Source: Actinospineispora spinosispora DSM 44797 (lineage in GTDB: Bacteria; Actinomycetota; Actinomycetes; Mycobacteriales; Pseudonocardiaceae). From it: 64,000 nucleotides of DNA. This document shows positions 8,201 through 15,857 of this stretch, piece after piece; position 1 is the first letter of the stretch; each line of letters begins with the position of its first letter. The notes under the pieces were generated by a model that did no database searches, was not told the DNA's origin, and saw only the letters and a list, made by a program, of their open reading frames with translations. Position numbers and translations under genes: made by a program. Location of the stretch: assembly GCF_000429025.1 (NCBI RefSeq), contig NZ_KE386836.1, positions 124,001-188,000 on the forward strand, in the 5' to 3' direction.

Positions 8201-9055
8201 GTGACCTACTCCGTGATCGAGACCGAGCGGCACGACTCGGTGCTGCTGGTGCGGCTGAACAGGCCGGACCGGCTCAACGCGTACAACCAGACGATGTGCG
8301 ACGAGCTGATCCGGCTCTACGACGAGGCGGACGCGGACAACGATGTCCGGGTCGTCGTGGTGACCGGCAACGGGCGCGCGTTCTGCGCGGGCGCCGACCT
8401 GGAGAAGGCCGGCGCCACCTTCCAGCGCGACGACAGCGACGAGCCGCACCGCGACTCCGGAGGTGTGCTCAACCTGCGCACCTACGAGTTCAGCAAGCCG
8501 GTCATCGCCGCGATCAACGGCCCCGCGGTCGGGGTCGGCGCGACCATGACGCTGCCGATGGACGTCCGGATCGCCGCCGACACCGCGAAGATGGGCTTTG
8601 TGTTCGCCCGCCGCGGCATCGTCGCGGACGGCTGCGCCAGCTGGTTCCTGCCGCGCGTCGTCGGCATCTCCAAGGCCCTGGAATGGACACTGTCCGGCCG
8701 GGTGTTCGGCGCGGCCGAGGCACTGGAGGCCGGCCTGGTGCGCAGCCTGCACCCGGTGGAGGAGGTGCTGCCCGCCGCGATGGAGCTGGCGAAGGAGATC
8801 GCGGAGAACACCTCGGCGATCTCGGTGACGTTCAACCGCCAGCTCATGTGGCGCATGCTCGGCGCCGACCACCCGATGGCGGCGCACGAGGTCGAGTCGC
8901 GTGCGCTCGGTTTCGTCGGCGGCACGGCGGATGCGCGCGAGGGCGTCGAGTCGTTCCTGGAGAAGCGTCCGGCGAAATACCCCGGCCGGGCGCCCGCCGA
9001 TCTGCCGGACTTCTACCCGTGGTGGCCGGACCGCCCGTTCACGCCGCTGCCCTGA
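8201..9055 (+). CDS. Enoyl-CoA hydratase/isomerase family protein (crotonase)
   Basis: 284 residues from GTG 8201; the open frame continues upstream into the VOC gene in another phase, so the longer start was rejected. Crotonase motifs: NRPDRLNAYN, GRAFCAGADLE, NGPAVGVGATMTL and FARRGIVADGCASWFLPRVVG. In close relatives the last motif usually reads RRGIVPE.; here PE is replaced by AD, so the catalytic carboxylate, if used, is an Asp. Downstream of the VOC gene, probably co-transcribed, and followed by a terminator. Confidence 0.88.
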   Translation: MTYSVIETERHDSVLLVRLNRPDRLNAYNQTMCDELIRLYDEADADNDVRVVVVTGNGRAFCAGADLEKAGATFQRDDSDEPHRDSGGVLNLRTYEFSKPVIAAINGPAVGVGATMTLPMDVRIAADTAKMGFVFARRGIVADGCASWFLPRVVGISKALEWTLSGRVFGAAEALEAGLVRSLHPVEEVLPAAMELAKEIAENTSAISVTFNRQLMWRMLGADHPMAAHEVESRALGFVGGTADAREGVESFLEKRPAKYPGRAPADLPDFYPWWPDRPFTPLP

Positions 9056-9076
9056 GCACGCGTGCCCTGACATGCA

Positions 9077-9116
9077 TCGAGGCCCCGCCCGGAGAGGTAG
9101 CCGGACGGGGCCTCGA
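9077..9116 (+). terminator. Rho-independent-like terminator
   Basis: 16-bp arms TCGAGGCCCCGCCCGG / CCGGACGGGGCCTCGA with one mismatch and an 8-nt loop, 21 bp after the crotonase stop. GC-rich stem followed by a weak T-containing tail. Confidence 0.75.
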
Positions 9117-9162
9117 TACGTTCCCGAACTGACGCGCCGCTCCCACCACGAAGCGACATGAA

Positions 9163-9181
9163 TTAAGTTAGCCTATCCTTA
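9163..9181. promoter_or_regulatory. Iron box (IdeR/DmdR-like), apparently orphan
   Basis: TTAAGTTAGCCTATCCTTA matches the actinobacterial IdeR/DmdR consensus (TTAGGTTAGSCTAACCTAA) at about 16 of 19 positions. It lies between two gene 3' ends (crotonase, FAD monooxygenase), so there is no obvious gene to control. Confidence 0.55.
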
Positions 9182-9219
9182 CTTTGAGCGCAACCCCTCG
9201 GTCCGCCCGGGGCTCATGG

Positions 9220-10413
9220 TCAGCTCGATGAGGTGATCAGCGTTGCGTAGTCGGGCAGCTCGACGCCGTTGACCGCGCGCTCGATCAGCTCGGTGAGCGC
9301 CTCCATGTCGGGCTCCGGGCGCGGCTCGGCGTCCGGACCGGCGGCGTCGCGCAGATGCACGTGCATTCGGCCGATCTCCTGGTTCGCCTCGACGAACGAA
9401 CGCATCCGCCGCTCGTAGCCCGCGAACCCGGCCTCCGGGTCCCAGTCAGCCGCGGCCAGCTCGCCGGCCAGCAGATAGGCGCCGACCAGGGCCAGCCCGG
9501 TGCCCTGCCCGGACATCGGCGACGAGCTGAACGCCGAGTCCCCGAGTAGTACCACCCGCCCGCTGGACCAGCGGTCCATCACCACCTGGGCGACCTGGTC
9601 GAGGTAGAAGTCGGGGGTGTCGTCCAGGTGGGCGAGGATGCGCGGGGTCAGCCAGCCCAGTCCGGCCATCCGCTCGCGCAGCAGACTTTTCTGAGCGGAG
9701 ACGTCGCGGTGATCGACGTCGAAGTCGGGCGCGGGAAAGGAGAACATCGCCATCGCCCGGGTGGCGTCACGCAGCGGCCGCAGCCCCGAGGAGCGCCCGG
9801 ACCCCTGGTCCTGGTAGTCGATCATCCACCGGTCCACCTCGAACTCGTTGGGCACGGTGTAGAAGGCCAGCGCGAGCCCGAGATGGCGGACGAACCGCTC
9901 GCGCGGCCCGAAGACCATCGACCTCAGCCCCGAATGCAACCCGTCAGCACCAACCACCAGGTCGAAGCGACGCCGGCCGCCGCTGGCGAAGGTCACGTCG
10001 ACCTCGTCCGCGTCCTGGCTGAGCTCCGCGATCCGGTCGTCGAAGACGTACTCGACGCCGTCCCGGGTGTTGTCGTAGAGCACCTGGGACAGGTCCCCGC
10101 GCAGGATCTCGATGTCCGCGATGTAGCCGTCGCCGCCGTCGTCGTCCGCGCGGAAGGTCTCCAGCACGTTCCCCGCGACGTCCACGGTGTACGCGCCGGC
10201 GGTGTCCGTGCGGGCGGCACGCACCGCCGGGTCCAGCCCCATCCGCCGGATGGCCTCCTTGGCCACACCGCGCGCATCCACCGCCTGCCCACCGGGGCGT
10301 AGGCCGGGAGCCCGCTCCACCACCGTCACCTCGGCGCCCCACCTGCGCAGCCAATGGGCCGCCGAGGGCCCCGCGATGCTCGCTCCCGCCACCAACACCC
10401 TGGGTCCGCTCAC
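9220..10413 (-). CDS. FAD-dependent monooxygenase (aromatic hydroxylase-like)
   Basis: 397 residues. Class A flavoprotein hydroxylase of the PHBH/TetX type: N-terminal dinucleotide motif VAGASIAGPSAAHWL, the DG motif VVGADGLHSGLR and the FAD-ribityl GD motif VLLGDSAFSSSPMSGQGTGLAL. No signal or membrane segment. Likely NAD(P)H-dependent hydroxylation of an aromatic or polycyclic substrate. Next to the acyl-CoA dehydrogenase on the same strand (67 bp gap), possibly the same transcript. Confidence 0.9.
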   Translation of the reverse strand: MSGPRVLVAGASIAGPSAAHWLRRWGAEVTVVERAPGLRPGGQAVDARGVAKEAIRRMGLDPAVRAARTDTAGAYTVDVAGNVLETFRADDDGGDGYIADIEILRGDLSQVLYDNTRDGVEYVFDDRIAELSQDADEVDVTFASGGRRRFDLVVGADGLHSGLRSMVFGPRERFVRHLGLALAFYTVPNEFEVDRWMIDYQDQGSGRSSGLRPLRDATRAMAMFSFPAPDFDVDHRDVSAQKSLLRERMAGLGWLTPRILAHLDDTPDFYLDQVAQVVMDRWSSGRVVLLGDSAFSSSPMSGQGTGLALVGAYLLAGELAAADWDPEAGFAGYERRMRSFVEANQEIGRMHVHLRDAAGPDAEPRPEPDMEALTELIERAVNGVELPDYATLITSSS

Positions 10414-10480
10414 CGGTTGCTCCCTGTTCGTCCGATCCGTGTCGACGATAAGGACTCGGGCGCGGTCAGGAACTCATCGG

Positions 10481-11638
10481 TCACAGCCGGCCGAGGACCC
10501 CTCGGGCGATGATGACCTGCTGGATCTGGCTGGTGCCCTCGTAGATGCGGAACAGGCGGGCGTCGCGGTAGAAGCGCTCGACCGGCACGCCGCGCATGTA
10601 TCCGGCGCCACCGTGCACCTGGACCGCGCGGTCCGCGACCCGTCCGACCATCTCGCTGGCGAAGTACTTCGCCGAGGACGGGCCGACCGAGGTGTCGGTG
10701 CCCGCGTCGAACGCGGCAGCCGCCGCGAGTACCAGTGCGTGACCGGCGCGGTAATCGGTGACCGAGTCCGCGATCAGACCCTGGATCAGCTGGAACGTGC
10801 CGATCGGGTGGCCGCCCTGCTCACGGGTCCGCGCGAACGACACCGACTCGTCGACCAGTCGCTCCGCCATGCCGACACACAGCGCGGCGATGTGCACGCG
10901 GCCGTGCGCGAGGCAGCGCATCGCGGTGATGAACCCCTTGTCCACGCCGTCCTCGCCGCCGATCAGGGCGGGCCCGTCGACGCGCACGTCGTCCAGGTGT
11001 ACGTCGGCCGTCCACGCGCCGAACTGGCCCATCTTGTGGTCTTTCGGCCCGACCGAGACGCCGGCGGCGGAGCGCGGCACGAGGAACGCGGAGATGCCCC
11101 GGTTGGCGGGTACGTCCGGGTTCGTCCGCGCGAACACCATGAACACGTCGGCGAGCGGGGCGTTCGTGATGTAGCGCTTCGAGCCGTTGAGGACCCATTC
11201 GTCGCCGTCGCGGCGCGCGGTCGTGGCGAGGCCGGACGGGTCGGAGCCCGCGTCGGCCTCGGTCAGCGCGAACGACGCGGTGACCTCACCACTGGCCAGC
11301 TTCGGCAGCCACTCGTTCTTCTGCTCCTCGGTGCCGCCCTCGATCAGCACGTGCCCGGCGATGCCGTTGTTCGTGCCGAACATGGAACGCAGCGCGGGTG
11401 TGGTGTAGCCGAGCTCGAAGACCAGCCGGACCTCCTGCGACAGCGGAAGCCCCAGGCCGCCGTATTCCTCGGGGATGGCGAAGCCGTACAGGCCCATCGC
11501 CTTGCACGCGTCGCGCAGTGAGTCCGGGATCGCGTCCTTCTCGTCGATCTCGGTCTCCAGTGGGACCACTCGCTCGCGGATGAACTCACGCACCGAGGCC
11601 AACACGTCCGAGAAATCCGACTCCTCCATGCCGGTCAC
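10481..11638 (-). CDS. Acyl-CoA dehydrogenase
   Basis: 385 residues from GTG 11638; an ATG three codons in (11629) is the alternative. Acyl-CoA dehydrogenase N-, middle and C-domains are complete: FALTEADAGSDPSGLATTA (FAD/substrate), WVLNGSKRYITNA, VQVHGGAGYMRGVPVERFYRDAR and the catalytic Glu in IYEGTSQIQ. Introduces the alpha,beta double bond in an acyl-CoA. Divergent from the MarR gene; the TTG-N7-CAA sites between them could regulate it too. Confidence 0.93.
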   Translation of the reverse strand: MTGMEESDFSDVLASVREFIRERVVPLETEIDEKDAIPDSLRDACKAMGLYGFAIPEEYGGLGLPLSQEVRLVFELGYTTPALRSMFGTNNGIAGHVLIEGGTEEQKNEWLPKLASGEVTASFALTEADAGSDPSGLATTARRDGDEWVLNGSKRYITNAPLADVFMVFARTNPDVPANRGISAFLVPRSAAGVSVGPKDHKMGQFGAWTADVHLDDVRVDGPALIGGEDGVDKGFITAMRCLAHGRVHIAALCVGMAERLVDESVSFARTREQGGHPIGTFQLIQGLIADSVTDYRAGHALVLAAAAAFDAGTDTSVGPSSAKYFASEMVGRVADRAVQVHGGAGYMRGVPVERFYRDARLFRIYEGTSQIQQVIIARGVLGRL

Positions 11639-11696
11639 CCTACGGGCGGGTAGCGGGCCGCACCGCGCGGCCGGAATAAATCAGCCGGGTAGATGC

Positions 11697-11726
11697 TTGT
11701 AACGAGCAAGTGGTTGCATGCGACAA
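11697..11726. promoter_or_regulatory. Putative MarR operator pair (TTG-N7-CAA twice)
   Basis: TTGTAACGAGCAA (11697-11709) and TTGCATGCGACAA (11714-11726), two sites of the same form 17 bp apart, 33 bp upstream of the MarR start and 59 bp from the divergent acyl-CoA dehydrogenase. The short dyad fits the MarR type of operator. Confidence 0.5.
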
Positions 11727-11758
11727 ATAGCATGAATTCGGCGACGGGAGGTGCGACC

Positions 11759-12235
11759 ATGCACGCAGGAGAGGTGACCGACCATGATCGACAGCTGGAC
11801 CTGCTGAGTTTCGAGCTGTTCCGACTGACCAGGCTGTTCGAGCGGGCGCACGCCAGGAAGACGGCGCAGCAGACCGATGGTCTGGAGCGCGCGGCGTATC
11901 TGCTGCTCGTGAAGCTGGTGAAGGACGGCCCGCAGCGGCTCAGCGCGCTGGCCGACGCCGTGTTCTCGGACGTCTCCACCGCGAGCCGCCAGGTTGCTCA
12001 GCTGGTCAACCTCGGGCTGGTGGAACGCCGCGCCGACCCGACGGACGGGAGGGCAAGTCTGCTCGCCGCGACCGACGTCGGCATCGACAAGATCGAGACG
12101 CGGCGGCGCGCCCGTAACAAGGAGTACGCCGAGATGCTCGGCGACTGGTCGGAGGAGGACCGGAGCCAGCTGCGCGAGCTGCTGGGCCGGTTCAACAACG
12201 AGTTCGAAACGCATTATCTAGGAGGTTCCGCATAG
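11759..12235 (+). CDS. MarR-family transcriptional regulator
   Basis: 158 residues from ATG 11759, preceded by GGGAGGTGCG; an upstream ATG (11693) would run through the operators. Winged helix: LLLVKLVKDGPQRLSALAD, then SDVSTASRQVAQLVNLGLVERRADPTDGRASLLAAT. Its TAG stop overlaps the GTG start of the DHA2 transporter by 1 bp, the classic MarR-efflux pump operon. It likely represses itself and the pump until a toxic ligand binds. Confidence 0.93.
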   Translation: MHAGEVTDHDRQLDLLSFELFRLTRLFERAHARKTAQQTDGLERAAYLLLVKLVKDGPQRLSALADAVFSDVSTASRQVAQLVNLGLVERRADPTDGRASLLAATDVGIDKIETRRRARNKEYAEMLGDWSEEDRSQLRELLGRFNNEFETHYLGGSA

Positions 12236-13983
12236 TGACCGCGCCCCTGGCTGCCGAGCCGGGCCAGCAACCGCTGTTCACCCACCGGCAGATTCTCACG
12301 ATCTTCGCCGGACTGATGGCGGGGATGTTCCTCGCCGCGTTGGACCAGACCATCGTGGCCACCTCGATCCGGACGATCGCGGACGACCTCAACGGGTTGA
12401 GCCTGCAGGCCTGGGTCACCACCGCGTACCTGATCACCGCGACGCTGACCACACCGCTGTACGGGAAGTTGTCCGACATCTACGGGCGCAAACCGCTGTT
12501 CCTGTTCGCCATCACGGTGTTCGTGCTGGGCTCGATCGCCTGCACGTTCTCCGGGTCGATGTACCAGCTGGCCGGGTTCCGGGCGCTGCAGGGCATCGGC
12601 GCCGGTGGGCTGTTCTCACTCGCGTTGACGATCGTCAGCGACATCGTTCCGCCGCGTGAGCGGGCCGCCTACCAGGGCTACTTCGTCGCGGTGTTCGGCA
12701 CGGCGAGCGTGCTCGGCCCGCTGGCGGGCGGTTTCCTCGCCGGGCAGAGCTCGTTGCTGGGGATCACCGGCTGGCGTTGGGTGTTCCTGGTCAACGTGCC
12801 GATCGGCATCGTCGCGCTGTTCGTCGTGGCGAAGGTGCTGAACCTGCCGCACCAGCCCCGCGAGGCGCGGGTCGACTGGCCGGGTGCGGCCGCGCTGAGC
12901 GTCGGCCTGGTTCCGTTGCTGCTGGTCGCCGAGCAGGGCCGCGCCTGGGGCTGGAGCTCCGTCGCGTCGCTGACCTGCTACGGGATCACGGTGGTGGGCC
13001 TTGCGCTGTTCCTGTACGTCGAGCACCGCTACGGCGACGACGCGCTGCTGCCGCTGCGGTTCTTCCGGCACCGGGTGTTCGGGCTGGCCACGGCCGCGTC
13101 GCTGATCGTCGGCATGGGCATGTTCGGCGGGATGGCGTCGCTGCCGCTCTACCTGCAGATCGTGAAGGGTGCATCGCCGACCGAGGCCGGGCTGCTGACC
13201 CTGCCGCTGATGGCCGGCGTCATGTCGATGTCGATCTACTCCGGGCGGGCGATCCGGCGCACCGGCAACGTCAGGGTGTGGCCGATCCGGGGAATCTCGC
13301 TGATGATCGCCGGTCTGGCGCTCATGACGCTGGTCGGGGTGGACACGCCGTTCTGGCAGACCGCCTGCGCCATGCTGGTGTTCGGCTGGGGTCTCGGCTC
13401 GATCATGCAGCCGCTGATCATGGTCGTGCAGAACTCGATGCCGGCGCGCGACATGGGTGTCGCGACGGCGTCGGCGACGTTCTTCCGGCAGATGGGCGGA
13501 ACGCTCGGCACTGCGGTGTTCCTGTCGATCCTGTTCAGCACGGTGCAGGGCAAGGTCGCCTCGGCGTTCCAGACGGCGCTGCCGACACCGGCGCTCCAGG
13601 GTGCGCTCACCGATCCGTCGGTGCTGGCGAACCCGGCCGACCAGGCCGTGGTGCGGGCGGTGTCCGGCGGGGGCGTGGTCTCGCTGGACGACACGTCGTT
13701 CCTGTCGCACATCGACGCGCGGCTGGCCCGGCCGTTCCTGGAGGGCTTCTCCGCGTCGATGACGCTGGTGTTCGTGGTCGCCGCCGTGGTCATGGTCATC
13801 GCGCTGGTGCTGGTCAGCTTCATCCCGCCGATCGTGCTGCGGGACAAGTCCGGCCTGGAGACCCAGCGCGCGGAGGCCGAGGCAGCGGCGGTTCCGGTGG
13901 CCATCCCGGAGCAGGCTGTCGCGGTGTCGACCCGCGAGGCGTGGACACCGAACCAGCCCCGCGACACCGAACACGCAGGTTAG
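12235..13983 (+). CDS. DHA2-type MFS multidrug transporter (EmrB/QacA family)
   Basis: 582 residues with about 14 hydrophobic segments, the size and topology of DHA2 drug:H+ antiporters. LDQTIVATSIRTIADDL lies in TM1 (acidic D1 motif), motif A is GKLSDIYGRKP and motif C is GPLAGGFLAG. The C-terminal tail (~50 residues) is hydrophilic and Ala/Glu-rich. Translationally coupled to the MarR gene. Likely exports a hydrophobic toxic compound or an endogenous metabolite. Confidence 0.93.
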   Translation: MTAPLAAEPGQQPLFTHRQILTIFAGLMAGMFLAALDQTIVATSIRTIADDLNGLSLQAWVTTAYLITATLTTPLYGKLSDIYGRKPLFLFAITVFVLGSIACTFSGSMYQLAGFRALQGIGAGGLFSLALTIVSDIVPPRERAAYQGYFVAVFGTASVLGPLAGGFLAGQSSLLGITGWRWVFLVNVPIGIVALFVVAKVLNLPHQPREARVDWPGAAALSVGLVPLLLVAEQGRAWGWSSVASLTCYGITVVGLALFLYVEHRYGDDALLPLRFFRHRVFGLATAASLIVGMGMFGGMASLPLYLQIVKGASPTEAGLLTLPLMAGVMSMSIYSGRAIRRTGNVRVWPIRGISLMIAGLALMTLVGVDTPFWQTACAMLVFGWGLGSIMQPLIMVVQNSMPARDMGVATASATFFRQMGGTLGTAVFLSILFSTVQGKVASAFQTALPTPALQGALTDPSVLANPADQAVVRAVSGGGVVSLDDTSFLSHIDARLARPFLEGFSASMTLVFVVAAVVMVIALVLVSFIPPIVLRDKSGLETQRAEAEAAAVPVAIPEQAVAVSTREAWTPNQPRDTEHAG

Positions 13984-13985
13984 GC

Positions 13986-14031
13986 CTTGTGAGTGTTGAG
14001 TGTGGCTATAGCCATACTCAACACTCACGAG
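13986..14031. terminator. Long palindrome, GTGAGTG class, copy 2
   Basis: 23-bp arms with no loop (CTTGTGAGTGTTGAGTGTGG...), two G-T type mismatches. Lies 2 bp after the MFS stop and 3 bp before the convergent class V enzyme stop. Nearly the same sequence recurs at 39715-39760. Confidence 0.75.
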
Positions 14032-14034
14032 CTG

Positions 14035-15216
14035 TCAGGGGTGGCGGAGGTCGGCGACTGCTCGTACGGCGGCGTCGAGCTGGTCGTCGGAGACGAAGTA
14101 GTGCGGTGACATCCGGACGACCGCGTCCAGGCCCCGGCCGGTCATGTCGAGCAGGGTGGAGGTGGCCCGGCTCGCCGAGGTGCGGACGCCACGTGCGGCA
14201 AGACCTTCCACGGCGTCACCGGCTGGCACGTCCCGCACGGTGAACGACACGATGCCGCCGCGCTGGCGGCCCAGGTCGGTGAGCGTCACACCGTCCAGCT
14301 CGGCCAGTCCGGTGCGCAGCCGCGCGGCCTTGGCCGACACGGTCGCGGCGACCGCGTCCATGCCCAGATCGAGCAGGTAGTCGACGGCGGTCTTGAGCCC
14401 GAGCCGACCGGCGATGTCGGCCTCCCACAGCTCGAACCGCCGCGCGTCCGGTGCCAGCCGGTAGCTGTCGCGGCCGGTCCACTCGGCGGAGTGCAGGTCG
14501 ATCATGGCGGGCTCCAGCTCGCCGATCAGGCCGGGCCGGACGTACAGGAAACCCGTGCCGCGCGGCCCACGCAGCCACTTGCGCCCGGTCGCGGTCACCG
14601 CGTCGACGTCCAGCGCGGTGACGTCAAGGGACAGCTGACCGACCGACTGGCAGGCGTCCAGCAGCACCAGTCCGCCGACGCCGTGCACCAGCTCGACGAC
14701 CTCGCGCACCGGGTTGATCAGCCCGCCGTTGGTGGGCACGTGCACCAGCGAGACGAGCCGCACCCGCTCGTCGAGCATGTCCGCGAGTGCCTCGACGTCC
14801 AGCTGACCGGACGAGTCGGACGGCACGACCTCGACGCTCGCGCCGACCCGGCGCGCCTGGGCCAGGATCGCCACCGCGTTGCTCGCGTACTCGACCTGCG
14901 CGACCAGGATGCGGTCCCGAGCCCGCAGCGGCACCGAGTAGAAGAACTGCGCCCAGGCCCGGGTGGCACTGTCCTGCAGCGCGATCGTCTCCGGTCCGGA
15001 CGCGTTCAGCAGCCGCGCGATGGAACGACGCAGACCCGCGAGATCCTCGGCACACTCGGCGGCGGCCCGATAGCCGCCGACCTCGGCCTCCCGGCGCAGG
15101 TGCCCGATCACGGTGTCGAGCACCTGCCTCGGCGGCAGCGAAGAGCCCGCGCTGTCCAGGAAGGCCTGGTCAAGGCAGCCAGGAGTGTCCGCCCTGACCC
15201 GAGCTTCGTTGATCAC
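14035..15216 (-). CDS. Class V aminotransferase-fold PLP enzyme
   Basis: 393 residues. Fold-type I PLP enzyme related to cysteine desulfurases, isopenicillin-N epimerase and EgtE: VLLDACQSVGQL (PLP-binding Asp and Gln) and the Schiff-base lysine in TATGRKWLRGPRGTGFLYV. SRATSTLLDM and RMSPHYFVSDDQLD form the C-terminal domain. No ergothioneine or Fe-S genes are adjacent, so the specific reaction (desulfurase, C-S lyase, epimerase) cannot be told. It ends at a shared palindrome opposite the DHA2 pump. Confidence 0.85.
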   Translation of the reverse strand: MINEARVRADTPGCLDQAFLDSAGSSLPPRQVLDTVIGHLRREAEVGGYRAAAECAEDLAGLRRSIARLLNASGPETIALQDSATRAWAQFFYSVPLRARDRILVAQVEYASNAVAILAQARRVGASVEVVPSDSSGQLDVEALADMLDERVRLVSLVHVPTNGGLINPVREVVELVHGVGGLVLLDACQSVGQLSLDVTALDVDAVTATGRKWLRGPRGTGFLYVRPGLIGELEPAMIDLHSAEWTGRDSYRLAPDARRFELWEADIAGRLGLKTAVDYLLDLGMDAVAATVSAKAARLRTGLAELDGVTLTDLGRQRGGIVSFTVRDVPAGDAVEGLAARGVRTSASRATSTLLDMTGRGLDAVVRMSPHYFVSDDQLDAAVRAVADLRHP

Positions 15217-15231
15217 GCGGCCGCCGATCGC

Positions 15232-15771
15232 TCAGTGTCCTTCTGCGGCCGGAGCGTGGCCCGAGGTGATCGGACCGGTCTCGTCGACGCCGGCCTCCTT
15301 GGCGCGCTCCCAGGAGGCGTGGATCTCACGCTCGGCGTCGGCCCTGCCGACCCAACGCGCACCCTCGACGCTCTTACCGGGCTCCAGCGCCTTGTAGACG
15401 TGGAAGAAGTGCTCGATTTCCTGCTTGTCGAACTCAGCCAGGTGGTGAATGTCACGCAGGTGCTCCTGGCGTGGGTCGCCACTGGGGACGCACAGGACCT
15501 TGTCGTCGCCGCCCTTCTCGTCGCGCATGCGGAACATGCCGATCGCGCGGGCCCGGATCAGGCACCCGGGGAAGGTCGGTTCCTGGACCAGCACGAGGCA
15601 GTCCAGCGGGTCGCCGTCCTCGCCGAGGCTGTGGTCGATGAACCCGTAGTCGGCCGGGTACTGCGTGGCGGTGAACAGCGTCCTATCCAGCTTGAGCCGC
15701 CCGGTCTTGTGGTCCACCTCGTACTTGTTACGGCACCCCTTGGGGATCTCGATGGTGACGTCGAAGTCCAC
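15232..15771 (-). CDS. ppa: Inorganic pyrophosphatase (family I)
   Basis: 179 residues from GTG 15771 ([12 protein letters not shown]), the usual actinobacterial N-terminus; AAAGGA upstream serves as Shine-Dalgarno. A GTG at 15792 would add 7 atypical residues. Family I motifs: [17 protein letters not shown], the metal-binding [11 protein letters not shown], and PSGDPR...HFFHVYK. Hydrolyses PPi to phosphate in the cytosol. Back-to-back with the PBP4-type peptidase, as in Rv3628/Rv3627c of M. tuberculosis. Confidence 0.96.
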   Translation of the reverse strand: MDFDVTIEIPKGCRNKYEVDHKTGRLKLDRTLFTATQYPADYGFIDHSLGEDGDPLDCLVLVQEPTFPGCLIRARAIGMFRMRDEKGGDDKVLCVPSGDPRQEHLRDIHHLAEFDKQEIEHFFHVYKALEPGKSVEGARWVGRADAEREIHASWERAKEAGVDETGPITSGHAPAAEGH

Positions 15772-15857
15772 GTGACTCGCTGGTCCTTTCACCGGGTTCT
15801 CGTTCTACGGATTACTCCGGAGCGGGCCCCGGAGCTACCCCACTAGTGTGAGGCACT

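Noticed and set aside
14491-15846. 451-codon plus-strand open frame
   Set aside because: Antisense to the class V PLP enzyme and ppa, both with intact motifs.
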